A stretch of 64,000 nt of DNA from Treponema_B putidum. Its GTDB lineage: Bacteria; Spirochaetota; Spirochaetia; Treponematales; Treponemataceae. Location: assembly GCF_007830595.1 (NCBI RefSeq), contig NZ_VLLD01000011.1, one strand, 5' to 3'. The notes beneath the pieces are model-generated. The model was not told where the DNA came from. It searched no databases and saw only the letters and a list, made by a program, of their open reading frames with translations. This document shows positions 9,801-17,405 of the stretch, piece by piece (positions within the stretch are counted from its first letter, which is position 1; every line of letters begins with the position of its first letter). The position numbers and the translations under genes were made by a program.

Positions 9801-12800
9801 GCCTGCTTCTCCCGGTGCAAAAAATTATATGCTTCAAATTCCTCTTGATTTAAGTACGCTCAGCGAAGCGTCGAAACGCAAAGGCGAGATATCGATAAAA
9901 ATCAAAATAGTTGATGTGGGACAAAACTTGTCGAGAGAAGAAACCGTAAAGCTGAACTTCGATATTACGCCCCCTGCAGGTGATTTGGGAGACTTTATCT
10001 ACAGATACAGCGGAAACGTCAGAGTATCTTCCATAACGGACTCCAATCTTGCACAAAAAGTAAAAGAAAAGGCTCCCGGCTCGTCTCCCGATTACAGCAA
10101 GCTGCGCCTTTTAATTAACGATAATATCTGCACGGTAACAAACGTCAGCGGAAATACGGTGTCTTTTGCCCCCAATCTCGATAAAGCGGGCACATACAAT
10201 TGTCTTTTATATGAAGCGCCGTATATTATACGGAACGACGGCGGAAACTGGATTGTGCGCGGTGTTGCAAACGACGACGGCTCGGGTATAAAAAAGATCG
10301 AAGCGACGGTTACCGTTGACGGGATGTCCGAATCAAGCGGTGAAATTACAGGAAATAAAATAACCAAACATCTCGGCGGACAAGTCAGCTGGGAAGGAGA
10401 AATCAATTTAAGCACCCTAAAGGACGGTAAAGGAAAACTGAGCTGTAAGATTTACGATGAGCAGGATAACGTATATACAGTTCCCGATGTCAATGTAGTC
10501 GTAAAAAACAAGCCGATCGCCGTACAGAAGATTACGCTTATGACGGACATAGGCGGTACACAGAAATCGTTTATAAGCGATAATTTGGATATTCCGTCCA
10601 ACAAAGATACAAACCTCGATTTTACGGCGAATTTTGCAAGCAGCGGTTTTGCCTTTAAGAATAAAGATAATTCTAAAATAAAGGTTGACTTTACCGGCGG
10701 ATACGGTACGGTAAAATATCAGCTTAAAAAAGAAAATGGTACTCGATTGGGAGGACTTACCGCTATTACAAGCGGCGGTGAAATCGATTTAAAGGATCAT
10801 TTTGGCACGACTGCAGATAAAATCAACAATTCAAACGGTACGCCGACAAAAATTATCCTTGAGTTATGGGGCGAAACGGCGGGCTATACACAAGGCACGG
10901 ATTCCGCTTTTGCAAAAGTCAATATTACTACGCTCTTTGAAGCTATCGATACTACACCGCCGACGGTGGTCATCCTTCCGTTCCATTGGAACAGCGAAAA
11001 CGATAACTCGCTATACGAAAACAAACGCACCAACGGGCATGTGGAAATTGCAAAGATTAACAGCTTAGGCAACGATCACTCTTCCGTTTCGGGCAAGGTT
11101 ACAATCCGCGGGTTTGTGTATGACAATATTAAAATTGATTCAATTACAGCTGAGGTATCCGGTAAAACGTTAACAACTGCGCTTTCCGGCAATGGGCCGT
11201 GGACGGCCGGAACAATAACTTCGGCAGATGGTATTGTATTAAAGGTAAAAAAACTCGGTGCCGACTATCTTGGTTATTACGTTACATGGCAGATTGATTG
11301 GGACACTGAAAAGATGAGCGTAGGGCTTGCGAAAGACATTAAAGTAACGGCTAACGATGGAACAACGACATTTTCCGATACCGGAGTGACTACAGCAAAA
11401 ACAACAGGCGTTACCCGGGCTGAAAAAAGATCTGCAGAAAACGCTGTTTTCGCAAATAAGAAGCCGGGACAGTTCGTTGTGTTTACAAAAGGCGAAACGC
11501 AGTACCTTACACGTATAAGAAGCGTAACAGGCAATAAGGCAACGCTTGAAGATGACGTCCCCACTGAGGCAACCACAGCTTATATGTACGATTATACTGC
11601 AAACGAGCCGAAAACAACGGTAAACGTTGTGCCGTATATTACGGAGGTAGTAACGGGTTTAAAAGGTGCCGACGGCAGTCATAAAGGCGCCTTCTCTCGC
11701 TCTTCGACCGGCGAATATCCGGTACGGGCTGGGGAAACGATTAAAGTAAAAGGTTTTAACCTCGCAGGCGGAACGGTTATGCTCGGCACCTCTTCGCTCG
11801 GTACGAATTTGAACAGCGTAGCCATAGTATCATCGCATACGAGCGACGATTTGTCTGTTAAGGTGGGTTCTATCGAATCCGTCAACAACAAGGTGGATAT
11901 TACAAAGCCGTACAATATTGAAAGCAATGGAATTAATAACGATATCCTCAATGCAAAGCGTAAGCTGTTTGTATGGAATATGAAACCTATTATCAATAAC
12001 AACTTTATGGAAAGCCCGCAGTTTGTGATGGATAGTAAGAGTAATTATTATATGTCTTACGGATCTTTGGCCGGAAGTGATATGAGTTTCAATATGATGA
12101 AAAACGGCACTGTAAATCATACATCAACACAAATGGCTTCTGCAAATATTATTGAACAGTGTTTTAGTAAATATCATAATACCGTAATAGCCTTTGATGA
12201 TAGCGAAAATATGTACGGAGGTGCAACCAATACCGATAGAGCCGGAGGAAGTACGAGTTTTACGTTCTTCTCTCGTGAACAAGGCGAAGATGCACTCGGA
12301 ACAAGCGGAAATTATACCGGTGGAACAAACCGCCGCCGTCTTGAAAACAATAATAATATAGGCAGAGGTGTTTATGATGTAAACCGTGTGCAGATACCTA
12401 AGTTGGCAGTTAGAGGACCCGCCTCCGATGCAAAGGTTGCTCTTATCTATTACGATAGAAATAACAACGCACTTCCCATTAAATTCCGTTACGGCTCCGT
12501 TACCGCTCCTGATAGCATTTCAAACGGTTTAGGTTATAATGTAAAGGATGATGGAGATTACAGCGATCCTAACAATTCAGGTTCTGCACGAGGCTATGAA
12601 GTTATAGCGGATAATGCGGATACCACCGTATATAAGAGCGGGGGCTATGCTGCCGTTGCTCTTACCTCTACTGAACGAGCCGTTGCCGTGTGGTATGATT
12701 CCGTAAACAGCCGATTGGTATACAGTTATCGTGATGTAAACAGTTATACGGAACCTGCTGCCGGTGCCGCTGATCGTAAAACTGCGGTATGGCAGGGTAA

Positions 12801-13326
12801 TGCCGTAGTTGTTGATACCGGTGCACCGCTCTATGTTGATGTGGCAATTGACGATGAGGACGGATTACACATCGGCTACTATTCCAGCGGTGACGGCGGG
12901 GTGAAATACGCCTACTTGCCGCCGAATAAAGTAAAAGGGACAACAAAGCCTGTTTCTACAGACTTTAAAGTTGTTAAGGTCGATACCCACATGAATCCCG
13001 GTACCCTTCTCAAAATTGGTGTACGCAAAGAAGATACCAAGCAGGTTCCGTACATCAGCTACTATCATAACGGTTTTTACGGTTCCGCAAATGCAGCGCG
13101 TATCGCCTGGCTTAAAGACGGTATTGCTTCTGCCGCCGACGTTAAAAACGGCGTTGAGAACGGTAAGTTTACCGGTAATTGGGTGGTTATGACGGTGCCT
13201 GCAAGCGCCGGTATCCAGCAGTACACGATTTGTCAGGGTGTGCCTACGAGCGGTAATTATGCAAATAAGGTTATCGCCGCATACTTTACAACAAAGAATT
13301 ACGAGATGGCGGTGCTGACGAAGTAA
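6889..13326 (+). CDS. Giant Ig-like repeat lipoprotein, compositionally mosaic
   Basis: 2145 residues. A hydrophobic N-terminus ends in LSVTC (Cys24), a plausible spirochaetal lipobox although Thr before Cys is not ideal. The first 1700 residues contain Ig-like or fibronectin-like units with DNTPP, DSNGDKPVITVLSPQ and similar linkers. The last 450 residues (from MESPQFVMDSKSNYY) change style to repeated short strand units like VALIYYDRNN and HIGYYSSGDGG that suggest a beta-propeller. Base composition shifts within the gene: roughly 7.4-11.9 kb is clearly richer in G+C than the ends and the neighbours. A ribosome site (AGAGG) lies 21 bp after the preceding gene. A strong terminator follows. 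A diverged copy of its last 37 codons lies 500 bp downstream. Probably surface exposed; function unknown. Confidence 0.78.
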   Translation: MKKNRFFLIFLVLILFTVFLSVTCKQNIGLGGTIDIERPDGQIIYPDAGGAPIRGSFVMKGTAKDDEGVKDVSVVFKNTETGWVSKQYSAGLSDVNNGSVIWTLSVNNEFTGRTRDGHPLVKEYPIPDGKYIATVTVTDITGRTTSFSREYDIDNTPPVFIVSRPSTIVLNDDPTAQADPYGSVFTVIGQAEDRSKIEDLTLTVDGTDISISKKFVGKNINEEIATAVKNDTEFTDPLYKYNDINGNPKIKAHVFLTDNARFFKGDGNEGEGNTSEWYYLRDRDIRSVLEKGYTADVINDYFAGKRGSASSSNKTLKLLAKLYDDSDPEGQSVKQILENARIMTNGVTNEKFSFFTLDPNKSPGFKVTNGTHFPQSYPATTPDADLPHPGVEFFSGSVRPKVSLKLIPNRNSTPLVDHFNYNGYRSSGIVINMYKCNDDVSYVASGDKKILNLVQSATPAYSLKFADLSTQDELNQVVTGTSELTVQWQLPNPATFSAGYYVIEVEGKDTENNDFVAYDRNNSPGGSFVIKFEPAGNHLMILPGAPSGFVKEAFHVIANVSSGQPVTKVCYKLDGPAGESDTELPYSSGTEWKTAVPVSLGSLSEGPHTVHFWAKSAGQTAAAEKAFIKDTTGPVPVLEYPPANAEQAGTVRIMGSVSDAYAGVNKDGTKYIIGKQTSVPTINTTTGWRVMDKTTPVSWEFTYNLDDFSSNPASHGDLVSAGVYDIPVYILTEDTIGNKAVKDFTIRYDSNGDKPVITVLSPQQNQTLGGTVQIFGTAAARLGTPADIGNVYIQFSKNGDFNDTANGNMTFGTSGGGYDADWYKGGDGQLVPGTDGATGGSNWQISINENGAFNNPNGQNWAVYFRVCAKNKTTGKLGSWSETIKIFIDENYPTIGSPDSLKLVNKSDDSNPINYTSGMWIADGKKLIGSLYDDSGIKTVEISSQELLGNQKYNLSQALSNHWIVEDTAHAPASPGAKNYMLQIPLDLSTLSEASKRKGEISIKIKIVDVGQNLSREETVKLNFDITPPAGDLGDFIYRYSGNVRVSSITDSNLAQKVKEKAPGSSPDYSKLRLLINDNICTVTNVSGNTVSFAPNLDKAGTYNCLLYEAPYIIRNDGGNWIVRGVANDDGSGIKKIEATVTVDGMSESSGEITGNKITKHLGGQVSWEGEINLSTLKDGKGKLSCKIYDEQDNVYTVPDVNVVVKNKPIAVQKITLMTDIGGTQKSFISDNLDIPSNKDTNLDFTANFASSGFAFKNKDNSKIKVDFTGGYGTVKYQLKKENGTRLGGLTAITSGGEIDLKDHFGTTADKINNSNGTPTKIILELWGETAGYTQGTDSAFAKVNITTLFEAIDTTPPTVVILPFHWNSENDNSLYENKRTNGHVEIAKINSLGNDHSSVSGKVTIRGFVYDNIKIDSITAEVSGKTLTTALSGNGPWTAGTITSADGIVLKVKKLGADYLGYYVTWQIDWDTEKMSVGLAKDIKVTANDGTTTFSDTGVTTAKTTGVTRAEKRSAENAVFANKKPGQFVVFTKGETQYLTRIRSVTGNKATLEDDVPTEATTAYMYDYTANEPKTTVNVVPYITEVVTGLKGADGSHKGAFSRSSTGEYPVRAGETIKVKGFNLAGGTVMLGTSSLGTNLNSVAIVSSHTSDDLSVKVGSIESVNNKVDITKPYNIESNGINNDILNAKRKLFVWNMKPIINNNFMESPQFVMDSKSNYYMSYGSLAGSDMSFNMMKNGTVNHTSTQMASANIIEQCFSKYHNTVIAFDDSENMYGGATNTDRAGGSTSFTFFSREQGEDALGTSGNYTGGTNRRRLENNNNIGRGVYDVNRVQIPKLAVRGPASDAKVALIYYDRNNNALPIKFRYGSVTAPDSISNGLGYNVKDDGDYSDPNNSGSARGYEVIADNADTTVYKSGGYAAVALTSTERAVAVWYDSVNSRLVYSYRDVNSYTEPAAGAADRKTAVWQGNAVVVDTGAPLYVDVAIDDEDGLHIGYYSSGDGGVKYAYLPPNKVKGTTKPVSTDFKVVKVDTHMNPGTLLKIGVRKEDTKQVPYISYYHNGFYGSANAARIAWLKDGIASAADVKNGVENGKFTGNWVVMTVPASAGIQQYTICQGVPTSGNYANKVIAAYFTTKNYEMAVLTK

Positions 13327-13348
13327 CTGTTCCGCTTAGCGAGTTATC

Positions 13349-13379
13349 CCCCCGTCGGTAATCCGATGGGGGATTTTTT
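13349..13379 (+). terminator. Rho-independent terminator of the giant lipoprotein gene
   Basis: CCCCCGTCGG (13349-13358) pairs with CCGATGGGGG (13363-13372) with one G-T wobble and a 4-nt loop, followed by a T-run at 13374-13379. It lies 22 bp after the stop codon. Confidence 0.9.
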
Positions 13380-13500
13380 ATGTGATGTGGGAAACCGCGG
13401 AAAGACAGCTGGTTTGGTAAGAGATCCAGGTATGAAGTGTCGAATGGAGCTGTTGCGATGCGGAAAATAAAAAAGAAAAATCGAAATATAAAATTAGATA

Positions 13501-13529
13501 TTGACTTTAGTATGAAATGTGTGTATGCT
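13501..13529 (+). promoter_or_regulatory. Sigma70 promoter before the DUF3800 remnant
   Basis: TTGACT (13501-13506), 17-nt spacer, TATGCT (13524-13529). It lies about 85 bp before a GGAGG ribosome site and the ATG of the DUF3800 remnant. A T-run follows a small hairpin at about 13568-13600, so a leader attenuator is possible but weak. Confidence 0.6.
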
Positions 13530-13612
13530 CTAAATCAGGGTCAAGAGTGCTGCCTTTAAGTGGTGCGTCGAGTTTTCTCGCTTGGCTCTCTTTTTTTGTT
13601 TGGAGGCTTTTC

Positions 13613-13806
13613 ATGTATTTACTATATGCTGATGATTCAGGAGTAACTTCAGACCCAAATGTAAAATATAGTGTTTTGGCAGGTTTTGCAACTTTTGAAA
13701 TTTTGAATATAATGATAATGCATATTATGCAATAATTAAAGATTGTTTTGATAAAGAAAAAAATCTACAACATGGATTATATCTTTTGGAAAAAAATAAC
13801 ATATAA
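13613..13806 (+). pseudogene. DUF3800 gene remnant with its middle deleted
   Basis: The N-terminal piece starts at the ATG at 13613 behind a GGAGG site and reads MYLLYADDSG followed by YSVLAGFATFE. This is the typical start of DUF3800 proteins, whose DESG-like Asp motif belongs to an RNase H-like fold. It stops after 40 codons. From 13705 a second reading frame gives EYNDNAYYAIIKD and HGLYLLEKN and stops at 13806, resembling the C-terminal end of the same family. So about 30 residues from each end are joined across a large internal deletion and a frameshift. The gene has kept a promoter and ribosome site but cannot make the full protein. DUF3800 genes often travel with mobile elements or defence islands, which fits a recombination scar here. 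Confidence 0.62.
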
Positions 13807-13826
13807 CATCAGAAAGGAACGTCATT

Positions 13827-13937
13827 CAGCAGTACACGATTTGCCAGGGGGTACCGACGAGCGGGGACTATGCAAATAAGGTTATTGCTGCATACTTTAC
13901 GAACAAGAACTACGAGATGGCGGTATTGACGAAGTAA
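13827..13937 (+). pseudogene. Diverged copy of the 3' end of the giant lipoprotein gene
   Basis: Thirty-seven in-frame codons starting QQYTICQGVPTSG and ending MAVLTK, followed by TAA, match the last 37 codons of the gene ending at 13326. The two peptides differ at only two positions (Asn/Asp and Thr/Asn), although the DNA differs at many third codon positions. The similarity starts abruptly at CAGCAGTAC (13216 and 13827) and continues past the stop through the terminator. This is the surviving tail of a second full-length paralogue, not a fresh tandem duplication. It has no start codon and no upstream coding part. Confidence 0.8.
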
Positions 13938-13959
13938 CTGTTCCGCTTAACGAGTTATC

Positions 13960-13993
13960 CCCCCGTCGGATTGGTAGATGGGGGCATCTTTTT
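13960..13993 (+). terminator. Terminator belonging to the duplicated gene tail
   Basis: CCCCCGTC (13960-13967) pairs with GATGGGGG (13977-13984) with one wobble and a 9-nt loop, followed by CATCTTTTTA. It is homologous to the terminator at 13349 but with a changed loop. Confidence 0.82.
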
Positions 13994-14069
13994 ACACATG
14001 TCCTCTAATTAATCTTTGCACTCTTGGCGTGCCTTGCGATTAATTTTCGAGGTATTCAGAAAATAAGGC

Positions 14070-14098
14070 TTGTAATAAAGGCCGAAATTTGATACAAT
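14070..14098 (+). promoter_or_regulatory. Sigma70 promoter giving a predicted leaderless mRNA
   Basis: TTGTAA (14070-14075), spacer of exactly 17 nt, TACAAT (14093-14098). The ATG of the next gene is at 14104, only 5 nt after the -10 box, so transcription would begin at or within the start codon. No Shine-Dalgarno site is present and the reading frame has no other Met before the ATPase domain. Confidence 0.6.
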
Positions 14099-14103
14099 AA
14101 GAT

Positions 14104-15240
14104 ATGAAAAGGTGTGTTTATGCGGCGTATTCTAAAGAAGACGCAGATTACTTTCTTAACGAAATCAAAAATTTATGGGATGTAACTTTAATATTTGATA
14201 GCAGCAAAATAATAGAAATTTTAAAGAATGACAACTTTGATTTTGTGATTTTAGATGCTGAGGCCGGCGGCTTTTTTTTGAGGGATATATCTGCATTAAT
14301 AAAAAAAGAATTTCCTGACATACATATATTTATCATAATCCATTGTAATAAAAACGAGTGGAACTATGATTTATTCGGAAACGATATTTCGAGTATTTTC
14401 GAATTCCCATGCGACTTAAAAACTATTTATAATACGATTGAAAATTTTTTTCTTGATTCTTGTTGCCATGATAGGATTGCTGATTACACAATCGAAAAAG
14501 AATTCGCAGACATATTAAAAAATGAGGTAATTGGTGTAAGTAATTCCGTCAATGAACTTAGAAATTTTATATATAAAGCCTCGCAGTCAAAACTGCCTGT
14601 TCTTTTATTGGGAGAGACCGGTTCAGGCAAAGGTTTGGCAGCAGATTTAATACATAAACTTTCACCTATTAAAAATAAAAAATTCCTCTCAATAAATGTC
14701 AGCTGTATACCGGAAGAATTGGCTGAGTCTTTTTTATTTGGAACAGAAGAGGGGAGTTTTACAGGAGCAATTAAAAAAGAAGGGGTCTTTTCTGAAGCTA
14801 AAGGAGGGACTATATTTTTAGATGAAATGGAAACTCTTTCTATGGATGTTCAAGCAAAACTTCTACATGTTCTTGAGTCAGGCTTTGTACGGTCTGTGGG
14901 GGCAGTTACTGAAAAGAAGGTTGACTTCCGCTTAATAGCATCATCTAATGAAGACCTAAAACAGATGATACAAGAAAAAAAATTCAGGCAAGACCTTTAT
15001 TATAGGCTGGATGTTTTGCGCCATGAAATACCGCCTCTAAGAAACAGAAAAGAAGACATAAAATATCTTGTTTACGCTTATTTATCCAAAATAAATAAAA
15101 ATATAGATGATGAAGCTATAGCTAAGCTGCGTTTATATAACTGGCCGGGAAATATAAGGGAGCTTTATAACTGCTTAAATAGGGCAGGGATGCTTGCCGG
15201 TCAGGAACAAAGAATAGAAGCCCAGCATATACAATTTTAA
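14104..15240 (+). CDS. Sigma54 activator-type AAA+ ATPase with degenerate receiver and no DNA-binding domain
   Basis: 378 residues. Residues 1-120 have a receiver-like pattern with Asp51 (VILDAE) where the phosphate acceptor would be. The acidic pair after the first strand and the conserved Lys near the end are missing, so phosphorylation is doubtful. Residues about 135-378 are a sigma54-interaction AAA+ domain: GETGSGK (Walker A), GSFTGA (variant of the GAFTGA loop that contacts sigma54), GTIFLDEM (Walker B) and FRQDLYYRLDVL with PPLRNRKEDI. The protein ends right after the NWPGNIREL segment, so the Fis-type helix-turn-helix is absent. Such proteins can activate sigma54 RNA polymerase from solution. 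No histidine kinase gene is adjacent. It converges with the minus-strand operon and overlaps its last gene by 4 bp. Confidence 0.87.
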   Translation: MKRCVYAAYSKEDADYFLNEIKNLWDVTLIFDSSKIIEILKNDNFDFVILDAEAGGFFLRDISALIKKEFPDIHIFIIIHCNKNEWNYDLFGNDISSIFEFPCDLKTIYNTIENFFLDSCCHDRIADYTIEKEFADILKNEVIGVSNSVNELRNFIYKASQSKLPVLLLGETGSGKGLAADLIHKLSPIKNKKFLSINVSCIPEELAESFLFGTEEGSFTGAIKKEGVFSEAKGGTIFLDEMETLSMDVQAKLLHVLESGFVRSVGAVTEKKVDFRLIASSNEDLKQMIQEKKFRQDLYYRLDVLRHEIPPLRNRKEDIKYLVYAYLSKINKNIDDEAIAKLRLYNWPGNIRELYNCLNRAGMLAGQEQRIEAQHIQF

Positions 15241-16337
15241 TCGTTCTCAGCCGGTTTTTGAGTTTGGTGAAGACCTTTTCCTTTTAGACAAACCGTTCCA
15301 TCTTTTATTGTTATTTTACCCAGCACGCTGATAGGTCTGTCTGCATCTATTTTTGAAACAAATTCACAAAATACGGGAACTACACCTTCCAATATCTGCT
15401 TTGTGTCATACCCTACTAAGAGATTAAAAGCCGTACTATAGGTTCCTGTTTGAATATTTGTAGGCATTCCTTTCCAGACTACCCAGCAATCTAGGTAGAG
15501 CAGAGGTTCCTGTTTTACTTGAGCATAAGAATAAACATCTTGGATATTATCAAAACCCGGCTCGTCAAAGTAATCCATCAAAAGTCTTGATTTTTGTTTT
15601 ATTGAAAAAGACGCATTAGATGAGAGCAATCTGTTTATTTCAACTTGGGCTGCATTGTCTCTATGAGCTTTAAAATAGTTTTGAGCATCCGTATAAGATT
15701 TTAATATTTGACTTTGAGTTAAAACATATAAATAAGAACCTTCCATATCTACGGCATGTTTTCTTTCATTGCTGTCCAATTTAAATTCATCTAAATTAGC
15801 TCTATCATTATCAGAAAATTGTCTTGTATTAATAACGTAAGGAACGATAAAAATAAGAGAAATAATTGAAATGCTTAAAACAAGAGCGATTGCAATAATC
15901 TTTCCTTTTTTTTCTTCCCTTCCCGGGCTAGGGTAAAGGGTTTTTATTTTTCCGGATTGAACCAAATTTCCGATTTTTTCGGGAGAATTATTTTTACGGA
16001 TAATATCTAATCCTTTTTTTGCAATCTTACAATTTGGATTATGCTCAAGGGCTTGCAGATAATATTCTACAGCTTCTGCAGTAAGTGAACGTCTTAAAGC
16101 CATTGCTGCGTAAGTTGACAGTAAGTCCGGATCGTTCGGCTTTATTTTTTTTGCTCTTGTAAGATAGGTCATAGCACTTTGAATATCACCGGCATACAAA
16201 TATGAAAGGCCTAAATAAAAATGAAACGCAAATGAATCTCTGTAGTCAAGGATATGCGGTTCTAGTGTTGAGATTACTTCATTATATTTTTTTTTGCTTA
16301 ATAATTTTTTACCTTGGTCTACAATAGAAACGGCCAT
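15237..16337 (-). CDS. TPR-repeat protein with one transmembrane segment
   Basis: 366 residues. Residues 1-115 are tetratricopeptide repeats (YLGLSYLYAGDIQSAMTYL, then PNDPDLLSTYAAMALRR, then EAVEYYLQALEHNPN). A basic stretch and a single membrane helix (IIAIALVLSISIISLIFIV) follow at about 150-175. The remaining 190 residues are probably outside the cytoplasm and match no family I know. Orientation suggests cytoplasmic TPRs and an external domain. It is the last gene of the tmk operon, starting 4 bp after the preceding stop codon. Role unknown; an envelope scaffold is a reasonable guess. Confidence 0.75.
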   Translation of the reverse strand: MAVSIVDQGKKLLSKKKYNEVISTLEPHILDYRDSFAFHFYLGLSYLYAGDIQSAMTYLTRAKKIKPNDPDLLSTYAAMALRRSLTAEAVEYYLQALEHNPNCKIAKKGLDIIRKNNSPEKIGNLVQSGKIKTLYPSPGREEKKGKIIAIALVLSISIISLIFIVPYVINTRQFSDNDRANLDEFKLDSNERKHAVDMEGSYLYVLTQSQILKSYTDAQNYFKAHRDNAAQVEINRLLSSNASFSIKQKSRLLMDYFDEPGFDNIQDVYSYAQVKQEPLLYLDCWVVWKGMPTNIQTGTYSTAFNLLVGYDTKQILEGVVPVFCEFVSKIDADRPISVLGKITIKDGTVCLKGKGLHQTQKPAEND

Positions 16338-16340
16338 TTT

Positions 16341-17405
16341 TTATTCCTGTATGTCCTGTATTGCGTTATCGGTTTGGTTTATTAAGTCTTGAATATACTC
16401 ATCAGTTACTATGTCAGGATTTGATTCAACTTCAAGAATTTTATCCAATAAAGTTTGTATGTATTGATAATCTTTTTCATCCTTTGGATTCATTTTTTCG
16501 GTGTTTGCCGAAGGAGTTTTATTATTTTCTTTATCCGTAATTTTTACCTGAGATTCTTGTATATTATTTTCAGCATTCTTCCTTAAAAAATCATAACAGC
16601 CTATCAGCATTGTAACATTCATCTTCTCACCGTTTCCTACCATTTCTTTCGGCCAAACAAACAGAAGGGCAGAATCGTTATGAGAATATCTTGTACTAAA
16701 AAGTCTTCCCGGAACGGCATTAGGCAGCCACTTGCGGCTTTGAAGTCTTTCCCAACTAGCAGCGTAAATTATTTGAGGAATTTTTGCTTCAGAATGATTT
16801 ATTAAAAACAAACAAGCCAAATCGGAATTTGCAGAAATGACGGCAGAGTCTCTTTCCAGTTTAGGTTCTAAGACCGTCTCTCTAAAAAGTCCCGTTCTTA
16901 AATCCGTATATAAAGGTGTTTGCCTCCTTTCACCTAGGTTGGTATCAAAAATTGCCTTTAAAGCAAACTCTGAAGTACTGCCGCTTGTGTTTTCAATTAT
17001 AGTTTCAATCTTTAAAAGATGCCCTCCGGTACCGTAATCCTTTTCGGTAAAAGACAGTTTTTGGGTAACATAGAAAGAATCATTAAACTCATATAAAATG
17101 CTTATTGAATTTTCATCAGCCTCAATTTTAACTGGTTTTCCTATTCGTTTTTTTAGTTCATAAATCTTATTGTCTTTATAAACGTAAAATTTATTGGTTC
17201 GGCCTAGAGACCTATCATCATAAAGAGGTACATATTTATCCTTCCCTTTTTGAGAAAGATTGTAGAGGCAAAAATTTCCCGTCTTTCTAAAAACTACTAA
17301 TTTAAGATTATTTTTTAAAAGTTCATAATCAGGCAAAGATTTAGCATGTAAAAAAAGTGCAGCCATACCTAACAATAAAATACTGAAATATTTTTTTCCT
17401 CTCAT
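16341..17405 (-). CDS. Secreted hypothetical protein, beta-rich, Treponema-type
   Basis: 354 residues with a signal peptide (ILLLGMAALFLHAKS). The mature part from about 25 to 260 is rich in beta strands (FYVTQKLSF, HLLKIETIIENTSG, EFALKAIFDTNLGE) and reminiscent of the beta-sandwich of mutarotase-like or carbohydrate-processing proteins. No catalytic set is recognisable. The last 90 residues are charged and probably helical. Its start overlaps the stop of the upstream gene by 4 bp, so translation is likely coupled. I do not recognise a named family; a periplasmic role is inferred only from the signal peptide and the TPR neighbours. Confidence 0.7.
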   Translation of the reverse strand: MRGKKYFSILLLGMAALFLHAKSLPDYELLKNNLKLVVFRKTGNFCLYNLSQKGKDKYVPLYDDRSLGRTNKFYVYKDNKIYELKKRIGKPVKIEADENSISILYEFNDSFYVTQKLSFTEKDYGTGGHLLKIETIIENTSGSTSEFALKAIFDTNLGERRQTPLYTDLRTGLFRETVLEPKLERDSAVISANSDLACLFLINHSEAKIPQIIYAASWERLQSRKWLPNAVPGRLFSTRYSHNDSALLFVWPKEMVGNGEKMNVTMLIGCYDFLRKNAENNIQESQVKITDKENNKTPSANTEKMNPKDEKDYQYIQTLLDKILEVESNPDIVTDEYIQDLINQTDNAIQDIQE

